The position numbers were made by a program, and so were the translations under genes. 64,000 bases of DNA, from contig JAABQV010000004.1 in NCBI GenBank assembly GCA_011391255.1, positions 1 through 64,000 on the forward strand. The letters are read 5' to 3'. Shown one piece after another: positions 36,371 to 44,943 of the stretch. The notes beneath the pieces were generated by a model, which saw only the letters and a program-made list of their open reading frames with translations, did no database searches and was not told where the DNA came from. The DNA comes from Dechloromonas sp. (GTDB lineage Bacteria; Pseudomonadota; Gammaproteobacteria; Burkholderiales; Rhodocyclaceae). Position 1 is the first letter of the stretch. Every line of letters starts with the position of its first letter.

Positions 36371-37263
36371 TGGCTGATTTAGGTAGGCCGCCACTACCCG
36401 GCCCCCGTTTGCCGACGGCAACTGCTGGCAAATTCGGGCGTGAGCAGGGGGAGCGTGAATTCACTTTCTCAGGCGCAGATTTCGAGCGTGTCCGCAAACT
36501 GATCTATCAGCATGCAGGTATTTCGCTGTCGCCAGTCAAGCAGGATATGGTTTATTCCCGCTTGGCCCGGCGTCTGCGGGCAACCAATACAAATAGCTTT
36601 GGCGAATATCTCGATAAACTGGAAAAAGGCGGTGAGGGCGAGTGGGAGCGCTTCGTCAATTCGCTGACGACAAATTTAACCTCTTTTTTCCGTGAACCGC
36701 ATCATTTCCCGATTTTTGCCGATCATCTGCTAAAGCTGGGCACCAAGCGCCCGATCCGGGTTTGGTGTTCGGCCGCCTCAACGGGCGAAGAGCCGTATTC
36801 GATTGCGATTACGGTGCTCGAAACTTTTGGCAACAATGCTTCGCACGTTTCTATTTTTGCATCCGATCTCGATACCAATGTGCTGGCGACGGCGCAAAAG
36901 GGGGTTTATCCCATTGAGCGGGTAGAAAAGGTATCGCCTGAACGGCTCAAGCGCTTTTTCCTGAAAGGGAGTGGTAGCCAGGAAGGATTTGTTGCGGTGC
37001 GTCCGGAGTTGAAGCGCCTGATTGCGTTTCAGCGGGTTAACCTGCTTGAGCCAAACTGGCCGGTACGTGGTCCGCTCGATATTATTTTCTGTCGCAATGT
37101 CATGATTTATTTCGACAAGCCAACGCAGTACAAGATCCTGTCGCGTTTCGCACCACTGATGCAGCCCGACGGGCTAATGCTTGCCGGGCATTCCGAGAGC
37201 TTTTTGCACGCAGCTGATTTATTCAAGTCGCAGGGCAAGACCGTTTACACCTTGGCTAAATAG
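36370..37263 (+). CDS. cheR: Chemotaxis protein methyltransferase CheR
   Basis: A 297-aa SAM-dependent glutamate methyltransferase. An N-terminal helical domain is followed by 'TNLTSFFREPHHFPIF' and the SAM site 'RVWCSAASTGEEPYSIAI', then 'DIIFCRNVMIYF'. It methylates MCP glutamates for adaptation. A beta-subdomain insert that binds the MCP pentapeptide is expected and fits the xWxxF tails of the three upstream MCPs. The ATG at 36370 overlaps the preceding stop. Confidence 0.96.
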   Translation: MADLGRPPLPGPRLPTATAGKFGREQGEREFTFSGADFERVRKLIYQHAGISLSPVKQDMVYSRLARRLRATNTNSFGEYLDKLEKGGEGEWERFVNSLTTNLTSFFREPHHFPIFADHLLKLGTKRPIRVWCSAASTGEEPYSIAITVLETFGNNASHVSIFASDLDTNVLATAQKGVYPIERVEKVSPERLKRFFLKGSGSQEGFVAVRPELKRLIAFQRVNLLEPNWPVRGPLDIIFCRNVMIYFDKPTQYKILSRFAPLMQPDGLMLAGHSESFLHAADLFKSQGKTVYTLAK

Positions 37264-37292
37264 CGCCAGACGTGAGCCCATAAAGGATTTAA

Positions 37293-37898
37293 GTGCAGCA
37301 CGACTACGACGAAAATCTCGCAACGAATCGCTATTACGACAAGCACTTTGATAGCGAGGCGGCCAAAATATTGCCCGGCGAGTATTTTGTGACCGACAGC
37401 GGTGTCTTGTTGGTCACTGTTTTGGGTTCATGCGTTGCTGCCTGCATTCGTGACACCAAGACCGGCATGGGTGGCATGAATCATTTCATGTTGCCTGATG
37501 ATGGCGGCCGAGAAACGGTCGGAGCTTCCGCGCGCTATGGTACCTATGCCATGGAGGTGTTGATCAATCATCTGCTCAAAATGGGCGCACGGCGGAACAG
37601 TCTGGAAGCCAAGGTTTTCGGCGGTGGTGCCGTGATGGCGAGTCTGGCAAGCAGCAATGTCGGGACGCGCAATGCGGAATTCGTCCTGAACTATCTAAAA
37701 ACCGAAAAGATCCCGATTGTTGCAAAGGATCTATTGGATTCATATCCGAGAAAAGTTTACTATTTTCCCGACTCCGGTCGGGTAATGGTCAAAAAACTGC
37801 ACCGGGTACACAATGAAACGCTGTTTACTCGCGAAAGGAACTACAAGGATCGCCTCAGTAGCTCCAAAGTCGAAGGCGATGTTGAGTTGTTCATATAG
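37293..37898 (+). CDS. cheD: Chemoreceptor glutamine deamidase CheD
   Basis: A 201-aa deamidase with the catalytic Cys and His visible in 'TVLGSCVAACIRD' and 'GMGGMNHFMLP'. It converts specific MCP glutamines to glutamates. The start is a GTG at 37293 preceded by 'aaagga'. The protein ends 'EGDVELFI', nearly identical to the tail of the short MCP-type protein at 23392-24612. It lies between cheR and cheB, the standard adaptation trio. Confidence 0.95.
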   Translation: MQHDYDENLATNRYYDKHFDSEAAKILPGEYFVTDSGVLLVTVLGSCVAACIRDTKTGMGGMNHFMLPDDGGRETVGASARYGTYAMEVLINHLLKMGARRNSLEAKVFGGGAVMASLASSNVGTRNAEFVLNYLKTEKIPIVAKDLLDSYPRKVYYFPDSGRVMVKKLHRVHNETLFTRERNYKDRLSSSKVEGDVELFI

Positions 37899-37930
37899 AT
37901 AAGTAATGCTTTAAAACTGGCTTTAAAACC

Positions 37931-37995
37931 GTCATTCCGGGCTTGACCCGGAATCCAGTCTTTGGTTGCTGGATTCCCGCCTTCGCGGGAATGAC
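37931..37995. repeat. Small palindromic repeat element (REP/MITE-like)
   Basis: A 65-bp element with terminal inverted repeats GTCATTCC / GGAATGAC. It contains two stem-loops, CCGGGcttgaCCCGG and CCCGCcttcGCGGG, and inner inverted 'CCAG/CTGG' edges. This form is dispersed in many proteobacterial genomes. It carries no coding capacity and lies between cheD and cheB. I found no second copy in the window. Confidence 0.8.
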
Positions 37996-38026
37996 AAATT
38001 CAAAGTTGTTTTCACGAAATACTTAA

Positions 38027-39085
38027 ATGATAAATAAAACTAGAGTTCTGGTTGTTGACGATTCTGCCTTGATGCGTGGATTGCTATCCGAGATGATCAA
38101 CACGGCAGCCGATATGGAGGTTGTCGGTGCTGCTGCCGATGCTGCTATCGCGAGGGAGATGATCAAGGCGCTTAACCCTGATGTTTTGACGCTCGATGTG
38201 CAAATGCCAAAAATGGATGGCCTTGAATTCCTGGAGCGTTTAATGCGCTTGCGACCGATGCCGGTGGTGATGGTTTCGGCTTATACGCAATCCGGTTCTG
38301 ACACGACGCTGAAAGCGCTGGAGCTTGGTGCGTTCGACTTTATCGGCAAGCCTCGTGCCGATGGCCCCAAGAGCATGGAGGAGTACGCGGACGAGTTGGT
38401 AGATAAGTTACGGGCGGCCAAGAGTGCGCGCTTGCGCAAGTTTGTTGCCCCGCAAGTAGCGCAACCCGTTGCCAATCAACCGCTACAGTCCCCCAAGTCT
38501 TTGCCGGTAATGGGGGCGAGCAATAAAATTATTTTCCTGGGTGCTTCGACTGGCGGTACCGAGGCAATCAAGGAATTCCTCATGGGTTTGCCGGCAAATT
38601 GCCCGCCGATTTTGATTGTTCAGCACATGCCGGAAGCCTTCACTGCCTCTTTTGCCAAGCGCCTTGACTCGCTTTGCGCGCCAAGGGTGATTGAGTCGCA
38701 GGGCGGTGAAAAGATAGAGTCAGGCACCGTCTACATTGCACCAGGTCATTCGCACCTGCAGATTCGGCGTGGATCCTCTGGTTTGGTAACTGAACTACTC
38801 AATACGCCCCCCGTGAATCGCCATCGCCCGGCGGTCGATGTGCTGTTCGATTCAGCCGCAAGTGTTGTCGGCAAGTTGGCTGTAGCGGTGATATTGACCG
38901 GCATGGGCAAGGACGGCGCTCAGGGTATGTTGCGCATGCGTCAGGCGGGGGCGCGCACCTTCGGCCAGGACGAGGCGAGTTGCGTGGTCTATGGCATGCC
39001 ACGGGAAGCTTTTCTCGTTGGCGCGGTCGAGGAGCAATATCCGCTTGAGGAAATTTCGCGCAAGGTTTTGCAGGCTGCGCGCTGA
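38027..39085 (+). CDS. cheB: Chemotaxis response regulator / methylesterase CheB
   Basis: A 352-aa protein. N-terminal receiver (about 1-120; 'VVDDSALM', phosphorylation D in '[12 protein letters not shown]'), a linker, and a C-terminal methylesterase domain. The catalytic Ser is in '[12 protein letters not shown]', His in '[10 protein letters not shown]' and Asp in '[11 protein letters not shown]'. It removes methyl groups from MCPs when phosphorylated by CheA. Separated from cheD by the palindromic repeat, so it may be partly uncoupled from it. Confidence 0.96.
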   Translation: MINKTRVLVVDDSALMRGLLSEMINTAADMEVVGAAADAAIAREMIKALNPDVLTLDVQMPKMDGLEFLERLMRLRPMPVVMVSAYTQSGSDTTLKALELGAFDFIGKPRADGPKSMEEYADELVDKLRAAKSARLRKFVAPQVAQPVANQPLQSPKSLPVMGASNKIIFLGASTGGTEAIKEFLMGLPANCPPILIVQHMPEAFTASFAKRLDSLCAPRVIESQGGEKIESGTVYIAPGHSHLQIRRGSSGLVTELLNTPPVNRHRPAVDVLFDSAASVVGKLAVAVILTGMGKDGAQGMLRMRQAGARTFGQDEASCVVYGMPREAFLVGAVEEQYPLEEISRKVLQAAR

Positions 39086-39165
39086 TCAGGCTTATTTGCG
39101 CTTGATGCCAAGGATTAAAGTATTACACTAGCCAAAATCGGTCTAGAAAATTAATAGGGAAACTT

Positions 39166-39471
39166 ATGCAAACCACTATAACCACAAATGCTTCCAGCGC
39201 CATACTCAAGCTGAACGGCCGCTTTGACTTCAATACGCATCGCGATTTTCGTGCGGCTTATGAGGCGGTCCTTACGAACTCCGAAGTCAAATCGCTTGCT
39301 GTCGATTTTTCTGGCGTAGATTATCTCGACAGTTCAGCCTTGGGCATGTTGCTGATGCTGCGAGACAAGATGGGTGGCGTAAACAAAGAGGTCTCACTGA
39401 CGGGAGTCCAGGGGAATGTCAAGCAGGTGCTGGATATTGCGAACTTCGGGAAATTATTCCGTATAGCCTAA
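39166..39471 (+). CDS. STAS-domain protein (anti-sigma factor antagonist-like)
   Basis: A 101-aa single STAS domain. The strand-helix signature 'VDFSGVDYLDSSALGMLLML' contains the serine that is phosphorylated in SpoIIAA-type anti-sigma antagonists. No matching kinase/anti-sigma gene (RsbW-like) or PP2C phosphatase is in the window. It sits between cheB and cheV. By analogy to HsbA of Pseudomonas it could interact with FlgM or a diguanylate cyclase, but this is only a hypothesis. Confidence 0.88.
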   Translation: MQTTITTNASSAILKLNGRFDFNTHRDFRAAYEAVLTNSEVKSLAVDFSGVDYLDSSALGMLLMLRDKMGGVNKEVSLTGVQGNVKQVLDIANFGKLFRIA

Positions 39472-39625
39472 ACTAAATGCTTGTTCAGTCAGTAAGCGCT
39501 AGTGTGTGGAATAATCGGCCGGCAATGCCGGCGAGCAGGCAAATATGCGCGCTTGCTGCGTTTAGTATTTTTCCCGGTTGTAGTCATGCCAACAAGCCGT
39601 TTGCACTGGGTGCGAGGGGATAACG

Positions 39626-40600
39626 ATGTCAGAATTATTAAAAAATATTGATGCGCGAACCAAGCTTGCCGGCACCAACAAGCTTGAAATTCTGCTCTTC
39701 TTTTTAGGCGTGGATTCGCGGACGGGGCGTCGGGAAACCTACGGTATCAACGTCTTCAAGGTGCGTGAGGTGATGCGCACCCCCCCGATTACAGCAGCAC
39801 CCGACATGCCCGGTTCTGTTGAGGGCATGGTCAGTTTGCGCGGCGCCTTGGTGCCAGTAATTGATCTGGCGAAATACTCGGGTATTTCATCAGATGTGCC
39901 GCGTGAGATCATGATCGTCACCGAATACAACGGCCATACACAAGGCTTTCTGGTTGAGGGCGTAGATACGATTTTGCGTCTTGACTGGAGCAAGATGCGC
40001 GTGCCGCCGGAGATGTTGATGTCGCAAACCGGTGGCTTGGTGACTGCCGTCACCGAGTTGGACGATAATCGATTAGTGATGATGATGGACGTTGAAAAAG
40101 TCCTCGCCGAAACGACACCCAGCGATAATGAATTGATATTCCGCAGCGTGGTGCCGATTGATCGCCCGGATTGCACGGTTTTTTATTGTGATGACTCGGT
40201 TGTCGCACGCAAGCAGGTCGAGCGCACGCTGGCGGCGATGGGAGTTAAAGGCGTTTCAGCTGTCAACGGGAAACGGATGTGGGACGAAATGGAAAAAGTG
40301 GCGGCCTATGCTCAGTCAACCGGGCAGCCACTTTCTTCCATTATCAATCTGATCTTGACCGACATCGAAATGCCGGAGATGGACGGTTATATTCTGACTA
40401 AGAAAATTAAAGCTGACCCGCGCTTTAACGGAATTCCGGTAATCATGCACTCCTCACTCTCCAGTATGTCAAACCAGAAGCTCGGAACGTCAGTTGGCGT
40501 TGATGAATATGTGCCAAAATTTGAGCCCCAGCGCCTTTCGGAAACATTGGCCCGCCGCTTGGGTGTCTCCAACCAAACGCCTAAGGCAATTTTGGCCTGA
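39626..40600 (+). CDS. cheV: Chemotaxis coupling protein CheV (first copy)
   Basis: A 324-aa protein with an N-terminal CheW-like domain ('LLFFLGVDSRTGRRETYGIN', 'VEGMVSLRGALVPVIDL') and a C-terminal receiver domain (about 185-310). The receiver keeps the acidic pair 'CDDSVV', the phosphoacceptor in 'ILTDIEMPEMDG' and the lysine in 'VPKFEP'. It couples MCPs to CheA and can be phosphorylated. It is followed 11 bases later by a close paralogue. Confidence 0.95.
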   Translation: MSELLKNIDARTKLAGTNKLEILLFFLGVDSRTGRRETYGINVFKVREVMRTPPITAAPDMPGSVEGMVSLRGALVPVIDLAKYSGISSDVPREIMIVTEYNGHTQGFLVEGVDTILRLDWSKMRVPPEMLMSQTGGLVTAVTELDDNRLVMMMDVEKVLAETTPSDNELIFRSVVPIDRPDCTVFYCDDSVVARKQVERTLAAMGVKGVSAVNGKRMWDEMEKVAAYAQSTGQPLSSIINLILTDIEMPEMDGYILTKKIKADPRFNGIPVIMHSSLSSMSNQKLGTSVGVDEYVPKFEPQRLSETLARRLGVSNQTPKAILA

Positions 40601-40611
40601 AGGAGGGTACG

Positions 40612-41550
40612 ATGAATCTCGTTGAAAACAAGAATCTTCTGGACGGTATTGATGCGCGTACGCGCTTGGCCGGCTCCAACAAAATGGAGATACTTTTGTT
40701 CTCGCTGGGAACCCGGGAGGTCTTCGGGATCAATGTTTTCAAGGTTCGCGAAGTCGGCCGTACGCCCAGAATTACCAAGACTCCGAATATGCCGCATGGC
40801 GTCGAGGGCCTGATCTCACTGCGTGGCAACGTTATTCCAGTGCTTTCGCTGGCGCCGTTCATGCAACTAAAAGGGGTGCCGGAGGGATTGGGCAAGACCA
40901 TGATGGTCGCCGAGTATTCCAAACGTACTCTGGGATTTCTCGTGCATGAGGTGGATCGTATCATTCGTGTCGACTGGGAGCGGGTCAAGGCGCCGGAGAG
41001 CATGATGTCTGGTAATCAAGGCTTGATTACGGCGGTTATTGATCTCGAAGATGGCGGTCTGGTTTCTATTCTGGATGTCGAGCAAATTCTTGCCAATGCT
41101 TTTGGCGAGGCGATGATTGTTGATATTGCACCTGCCAGGGTCGACCCGGATACCAGCGTATTTTTTGTCGATGACTCGATTGTTGCGCGACGCAAGATTG
41201 CTGAGGTTCTTGATAAGCTCGGCGTGCGCCACAAGCATGCCACCAACGGCATGGAAGCCTGGACGCGCCTGCAGGGGATTGCGACGCATTGCGCACAGAG
41301 CGGCACCAATATCCGGGATGAAGTCCGCCTGTTGCTGGTGGATGCCGAAATGCCGGAGATGGATGGCTACGTACTAACCAAAAATGTGAAGTCTGACTCG
41401 CGCTTCGAAGGTGTGCCGATTGTGATGCACTCTTCGCTCTCGTCGGAAGCGAATCGCGCGATGGGTAAGTCAGTTGGTGTCGATGCTTACGTGGCAAAAT
41501 TTGATGCGGAGGCGTTGGCAGACACCCTGCGCCCTCTGATTGAAAGATAA
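40612..41550 (+). CDS. cheV: Chemotaxis coupling protein CheV (second copy)
   Basis: A 312-aa CheW-receiver fusion, clearly paralogous to the preceding CheV: shared '[20 protein letters not shown]', '[10 protein letters not shown]' and '[14 protein letters not shown]'. The receiver residues are intact ('VDDSIV', '[11 protein letters not shown]', 'VAKFDA'). The two may serve different MCPs or kinases; with only one CheW gene present, CheV could be the main coupler for CheA2. The ribosome site 'aaggaggg' lies in the gap from the first copy. Confidence 0.95.
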   Translation: MNLVENKNLLDGIDARTRLAGSNKMEILLFSLGTREVFGINVFKVREVGRTPRITKTPNMPHGVEGLISLRGNVIPVLSLAPFMQLKGVPEGLGKTMMVAEYSKRTLGFLVHEVDRIIRVDWERVKAPESMMSGNQGLITAVIDLEDGGLVSILDVEQILANAFGEAMIVDIAPARVDPDTSVFFVDDSIVARRKIAEVLDKLGVRHKHATNGMEAWTRLQGIATHCAQSGTNIRDEVRLLLVDAEMPEMDGYVLTKNVKSDSRFEGVPIVMHSSLSSEANRAMGKSVGVDAYVAKFDAEALADTLRPLIER

Positions 41551-41572
41551 CAAAAGTATATCTGGAGTAAGT

Positions 41573-41965
41573 ATGGCTGATCCAAAATTGAGAATCCTGG
41601 TGGTAGATGACTTTTCCACGATGCGGCGCATCGTGCGCAATCTCCTGAAGGAACTCGGGTTTACCAATGTCGACGAGGCTGAAGATGGCGCCATTGCCCT
41701 TCAGAAGCTTCAAGGGGGCGGGTTTGAGTTTGTCGTTACCGACTGGAATATGCCCAATATGGATGGTCTGACCCTGCTTCAGACGATACGCGCGACGCCG
41801 GCGCTGAAGCATCTGCCGGTGCTAATGATTACTGCCGAAGCCAAAAAAGAAAACATCATCGCCGCCGCGCAGGCCGGAGCGAGTGGCTACATCGTCAAGC
41901 CCTTCACCGCCGGTACCCTTTCCGAAAAGCTGAACAAGATTTTCGAAAAAATGGGCATGGCGTAA
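41573..41965 (+). CDS. cheY: Chemotaxis response regulator CheY (second copy)
   Basis: A 130-aa CheY closely resembling the enterobacterial protein: '[20 protein letters not shown]', phosphoacceptor D in '[13 protein letters not shown]', Thr/Ala switch '[12 protein letters not shown]' and Lys in 'YIVKPFTA'. The ATG at 41573 gives the canonical N-terminus and follows 'tctggag'. It is 9 bases upstream of cheZ, so it is the best candidate for the motor-binding CheY. Confidence 0.96.
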   Translation: MADPKLRILVVDDFSTMRRIVRNLLKELGFTNVDEAEDGAIALQKLQGGGFEFVVTDWNMPNMDGLTLLQTIRATPALKHLPVLMITAEAKKENIIAAAQAGASGYIVKPFTAGTLSEKLNKIFEKMGMA

Positions 41966-41974
41966 GGGAAGATA

Positions 41975-42823
41975 ATGAGCGCGAACAACGATTCAGGCGA
42001 CCTCGAGGCTCTATTCGACTCGATCGCCGCAGACTTTACACCGGAGCCACCGGTCGTGCTGCCACCTGTTGCTCCCAAGCTGGCATCTACTTCGACGGGT
42101 GATGATGACGACCTGCAGGCACTTTTCGATAGTGTTTCTGCCGAGTCACTGGTAACTCAGGGGTCAGAAAATGTTATTCAAGAGTCATCTGAGAGTTCGG
42201 CTGATGCATGGCCTGCCCAGGAGGGCGTCTTCAACCGAATAGGGCACATGGCGCGGGCTCTGCACGATACGCTGGGTCAGCTTGGCTACGACAAATTTCT
42301 CGAAAAGACTGTATCAGCATTGCCCGACGCGAAGGATAGGCTGACTTATATTGCCAATCTGACCGAGCAGGCCGCCTGCCGGGTTCTCAATGCAACCGAT
42401 ATCGCGAGCCCGTTGGTGGATGATATCGAGAACTCGTCCAAGGCTCTGGGTGCTCGCTGGGACAAAGTTTTTGCCAACCAGTTGAGCACTGAGGAATTCA
42501 AAGCGCTGGCCATTGAAACGCGTGACTTTCTGAATAAGAAAGTACCGCAAAAGACCCATGAAACGCATGCACAGCTGACTGAAATCATGATGGCGCAAGA
42601 TTTCCAGGATCTGACCGGTCAGGTGATTAAGAAAGTGGTCGGTTTGGCTCAGGAGCTTGAGTCGGGCTTGATGAATCTCCTCGTCGAAGTCATGCCAGAA
42701 ACGAAAAGAACACAAGAGGTTGCCAGCCTGATGAACGGGCCGGTAATTAATAGCGAGGGTAGAACCGACGTCGTGGTCAACCAGGAACAGGTTGACGATC
42801 TACTCGACAGTCTGGGTTTCTGA
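41975..42823 (+). CDS. cheZ: CheY phosphatase CheZ
   Basis: A 282-aa protein whose C-terminal tail 'QEQVDDLLDSLGF' is almost identical to the CheY-binding peptide of enterobacterial CheZ. The core (about 85-240) is a long helical hairpin with the phosphatase motif 'MMAQDFQDLTGQVIKKVVG', where Q and D residues drive CheY-P hydrolysis. The N-terminal ~75 residues are acidic and low in complexity and include a duplicated 'LEALFDSIAADF'/'LQALFDSVSAES' motif, longer than in E. coli CheZ. Confidence 0.95.
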   Translation: MSANNDSGDLEALFDSIAADFTPEPPVVLPPVAPKLASTSTGDDDDLQALFDSVSAESLVTQGSENVIQESSESSADAWPAQEGVFNRIGHMARALHDTLGQLGYDKFLEKTVSALPDAKDRLTYIANLTEQAACRVLNATDIASPLVDDIENSSKALGARWDKVFANQLSTEEFKALAIETRDFLNKKVPQKTHETHAQLTEIMMAQDFQDLTGQVIKKVVGLAQELESGLMNLLVEVMPETKRTQEVASLMNGPVINSEGRTDVVVNQEQVDDLLDSLGF

Positions 42824-42834
42824 GGGAGTCAAAG

Positions 42835-44763
42835 ATGAGCGACTTTGGCGGAATGGAAGATCTGCTGCAAGATTTTTTGCAGGAAGCGCATGACCTGTTA
42901 TCGGATGTGGATAACAAGTTGGTCGATCTTGAGAAGACGCCTGATGATCGGGGTTTGCTCAACGATATTTTTCGCGGCTTTCACACGGTAAAAGGTGGCG
43001 CGGGTTTCCTCAATGCGAGCGAACTGGTCACCCTTTGTCATTTGACTGAGAACCTTTTCGACCGCTTGCGGAACGGCGAGCTTGAGCTGAACCCCGAGCT
43101 GATGGACGTCATTATGGCGGCGACCAACGGGGTTCGGGAAATGTTCAATGAGTTGGGGCAGATGGTGCAGCCGCAACCGGCTGATCCTCAGGTGATTGCT
43201 GCACTTCGTAGTGCGCTCGAAGGTGAGCATAACTCTGTCCCGCATGGGGTTGTCGAGGCGCCGCTAGCGCCGCACGATGTTGCTGCTGAAGCTGTATCTG
43301 CGCCAAGCGGTGCGCCAGGCGATCCGGATTGGGATAAATTGCACTCGGCGGTGACTGGTGAGACTGCGACCCATGGTGAATTCATGGCAAAAGAAGCTCC
43401 AGCAGTTGCGGTGGTCGTGCCGAAGGCGGCAGATGTGCCGGCCACGGTTACGGCGGCGGGCGCCGCTCCGGCGCCGTCGCCACTTGGTCGGCGTGCAACA
43501 GATCGTCCAAACGGTCAGCCAACGTCAGCGCGCCGCAGTGAGGAGCGTGGGCGTGAAAATACCATTCGTGTTGATACGGCGCGACTGGATCAAGTTCTCA
43601 ATCTTTCGGGTGAAATCGGCCTGACCAAGAACCGCCTGACTAGTTTGCGGGCTGATATTCTCGCTGGCAAGAACGACTCAGAGACCTTGCACGCCCTTGA
43701 TCAGGCGGTCAGTCAGCTTGATTTACTGGTTTCTGATCTACAGAACTCGGTGATGAAGACCCGGATGCAGCCGATTGGCCGTTTGTTCCAGAAATACCCA
43801 CGGATTGCCCGTGATTTGGCGCGCCAGTTGGGTAAAGATGTCGAACTGGTGTTGTCGGGTGAAGAAACTGAAGTCGATAAGACGATGATTGAGGATCTGG
43901 CTGATCCGCTCATTCACTTGATCCGTAATGCGGTTGATCATGGCGTTGAGTTGCCGGCCGAGCGTCAGGCTTGTGGCAAGCCCGTGAAGAGTTTGGTGCG
44001 GCTTGAGGCTCGTCAAGAGGGGGATCATATCGTCCTGATCATTGCCGATGATGGCAAGGGCATGAGTGCCGAGCGCATTCGCGCCAAGGCGGTCGAGAAG
44101 GCGCTGATTACGGAAGAGGAGGCAAATACGCTTGATGAACGTCAGAGCCTTAACCTGATTTTCCTGCCTGGTTTTTCAACCATGGCGCAGGTCTCGGATG
44201 TTTCGGGGCGTGGTGTTGGCATGGATGTGGTAAAGACCAATATCCAGAAATTGAATGGCTCAGTCGAGATTCGCTCCGAGCAGGGAAAAGGCTCGGTCTT
44301 CGTTATCTCCTTGCCGCTAACCTTGGCTATTCTGCCGGTGTTGTTGGTGTTGCTGGGTGATCAGCCGTTTGCGCTGCCGCTCTCCATGGTTCGCGAGATT
44401 TTGCCAATTGATCGAGACCGCGTTCAGGAAGTGGGGGGCAAAGAAACGCTGGTCGTGCGCGGTGAAGTTTTGCCGGTGTTGACGCTGGCTCGCCTTCTCG
44501 GCTGGCCAGTCGAACAGCCGCCTGAGTACGGAGTATTCATGCAGGCGGCAGAGCGTAGCTTTATCCTCGGCGTAGATAGTTTTGCTGGTCGAGACGACGC
44601 GGTGATCAAGTCATTGGAAGACTTCAAGCCCAAGGGTGTAGCCGGGGTGACGACGCTATCGAATGGCCAGATCGTCCTGATTCTGGACATGAAAGAGTTG
44701 CTTTCCGATTTCGGGATGCGCGCCGACGTTGGTGGTGGTGGCCGGATGCTCGAATTCGGCTGA
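42835..44763 (+). CDS. cheA: Chemotaxis histidine kinase CheA (second copy)
   Basis: A 642-aa kinase: P1 Hpt with H50 ('FRGFHTVKGGAGFLNA'), a 130-residue Ala/Pro-rich linker with no clear P2 domain, P3 ('TIRVDTARLDQVLNLSGEIG'), P4 with N box 'HLIRNAVDHGVE', G1 'DDGKGMS' and G2 'GRGVGMDVV', and P5 CheW-like. It lies 11 bases after cheZ and forms a cheY2-cheZ-cheA2 unit. It is clearly diverged from CheA1, lacking its P2-like domain and GYGFF repeats. A terminator follows. Confidence 0.95.
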   Translation: MSDFGGMEDLLQDFLQEAHDLLSDVDNKLVDLEKTPDDRGLLNDIFRGFHTVKGGAGFLNASELVTLCHLTENLFDRLRNGELELNPELMDVIMAATNGVREMFNELGQMVQPQPADPQVIAALRSALEGEHNSVPHGVVEAPLAPHDVAAEAVSAPSGAPGDPDWDKLHSAVTGETATHGEFMAKEAPAVAVVVPKAADVPATVTAAGAAPAPSPLGRRATDRPNGQPTSARRSEERGRENTIRVDTARLDQVLNLSGEIGLTKNRLTSLRADILAGKNDSETLHALDQAVSQLDLLVSDLQNSVMKTRMQPIGRLFQKYPRIARDLARQLGKDVELVLSGEETEVDKTMIEDLADPLIHLIRNAVDHGVELPAERQACGKPVKSLVRLEARQEGDHIVLIIADDGKGMSAERIRAKAVEKALITEEEANTLDERQSLNLIFLPGFSTMAQVSDVSGRGVGMDVVKTNIQKLNGSVEIRSEQGKGSVFVISLPLTLAILPVLLVLLGDQPFALPLSMVREILPIDRDRVQEVGGKETLVVRGEVLPVLTLARLLGWPVEQPPEYGVFMQAAERSFILGVDSFAGRDDAVIKSLEDFKPKGVAGVTTLSNGQIVLILDMKELLSDFGMRADVGGGGRMLEFG

Positions 44764-44790
44764 TATTCCTTATCAGTCAACCATTTAGAA

Positions 44791-44813
44791 AAGGGGGCTT
44801 GCCCCCTTTTTTT
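44791..44813 (+). terminator. Intrinsic terminator after cheA2
   Basis: The perfect stem AAGGGGGC / GCCCCCTT with a two-base centre is followed by a T-run of seven. It closes the chemotaxis operon 27 bases after the stop. Confidence 0.92.
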
Positions 44814-44911
44814 ATTTTCAATGTTTGTCTTGTTCTCATGGTGTTGCGACAATCTCCTCATAAAGAGTGTAAATAAACCGCGCTACCCCTTTAATTTTCT
44901 TAGATTTTTTC

Positions 44912-44937
44912 TATAATAGCCTCAACTAACTTAGTTG
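44912..44937 (+). promoter_or_regulatory. flhB promoter region: -10 box and 15-bp palindrome
   Basis: A perfect TATAAT (44912-44917) lies in an AT-rich tract. Five bases downstream is the perfect palindrome CAACTAA-C-TTAGTTG (44923-44937), ending 6 bases before the flhB ATG. It would cover the transcription start and ribosome-binding region, so it could be an operator or an mRNA hairpin. No good -35 box is visible (CTTTAA at 44889-44894 is weak), which may mean an activator is needed. Confidence 0.55.
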
Positions 44938-44943
44938 ACGGTT

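Noticed and set aside
39518..39532. GCCGGC-AAT-GCCGGC hairpin between the STAS gene and cheV as a terminator
   Set aside because: The stem is strong but there is no T-run after it, so it does not qualify as an intrinsic terminator; it could still be a weak pause or structural element.
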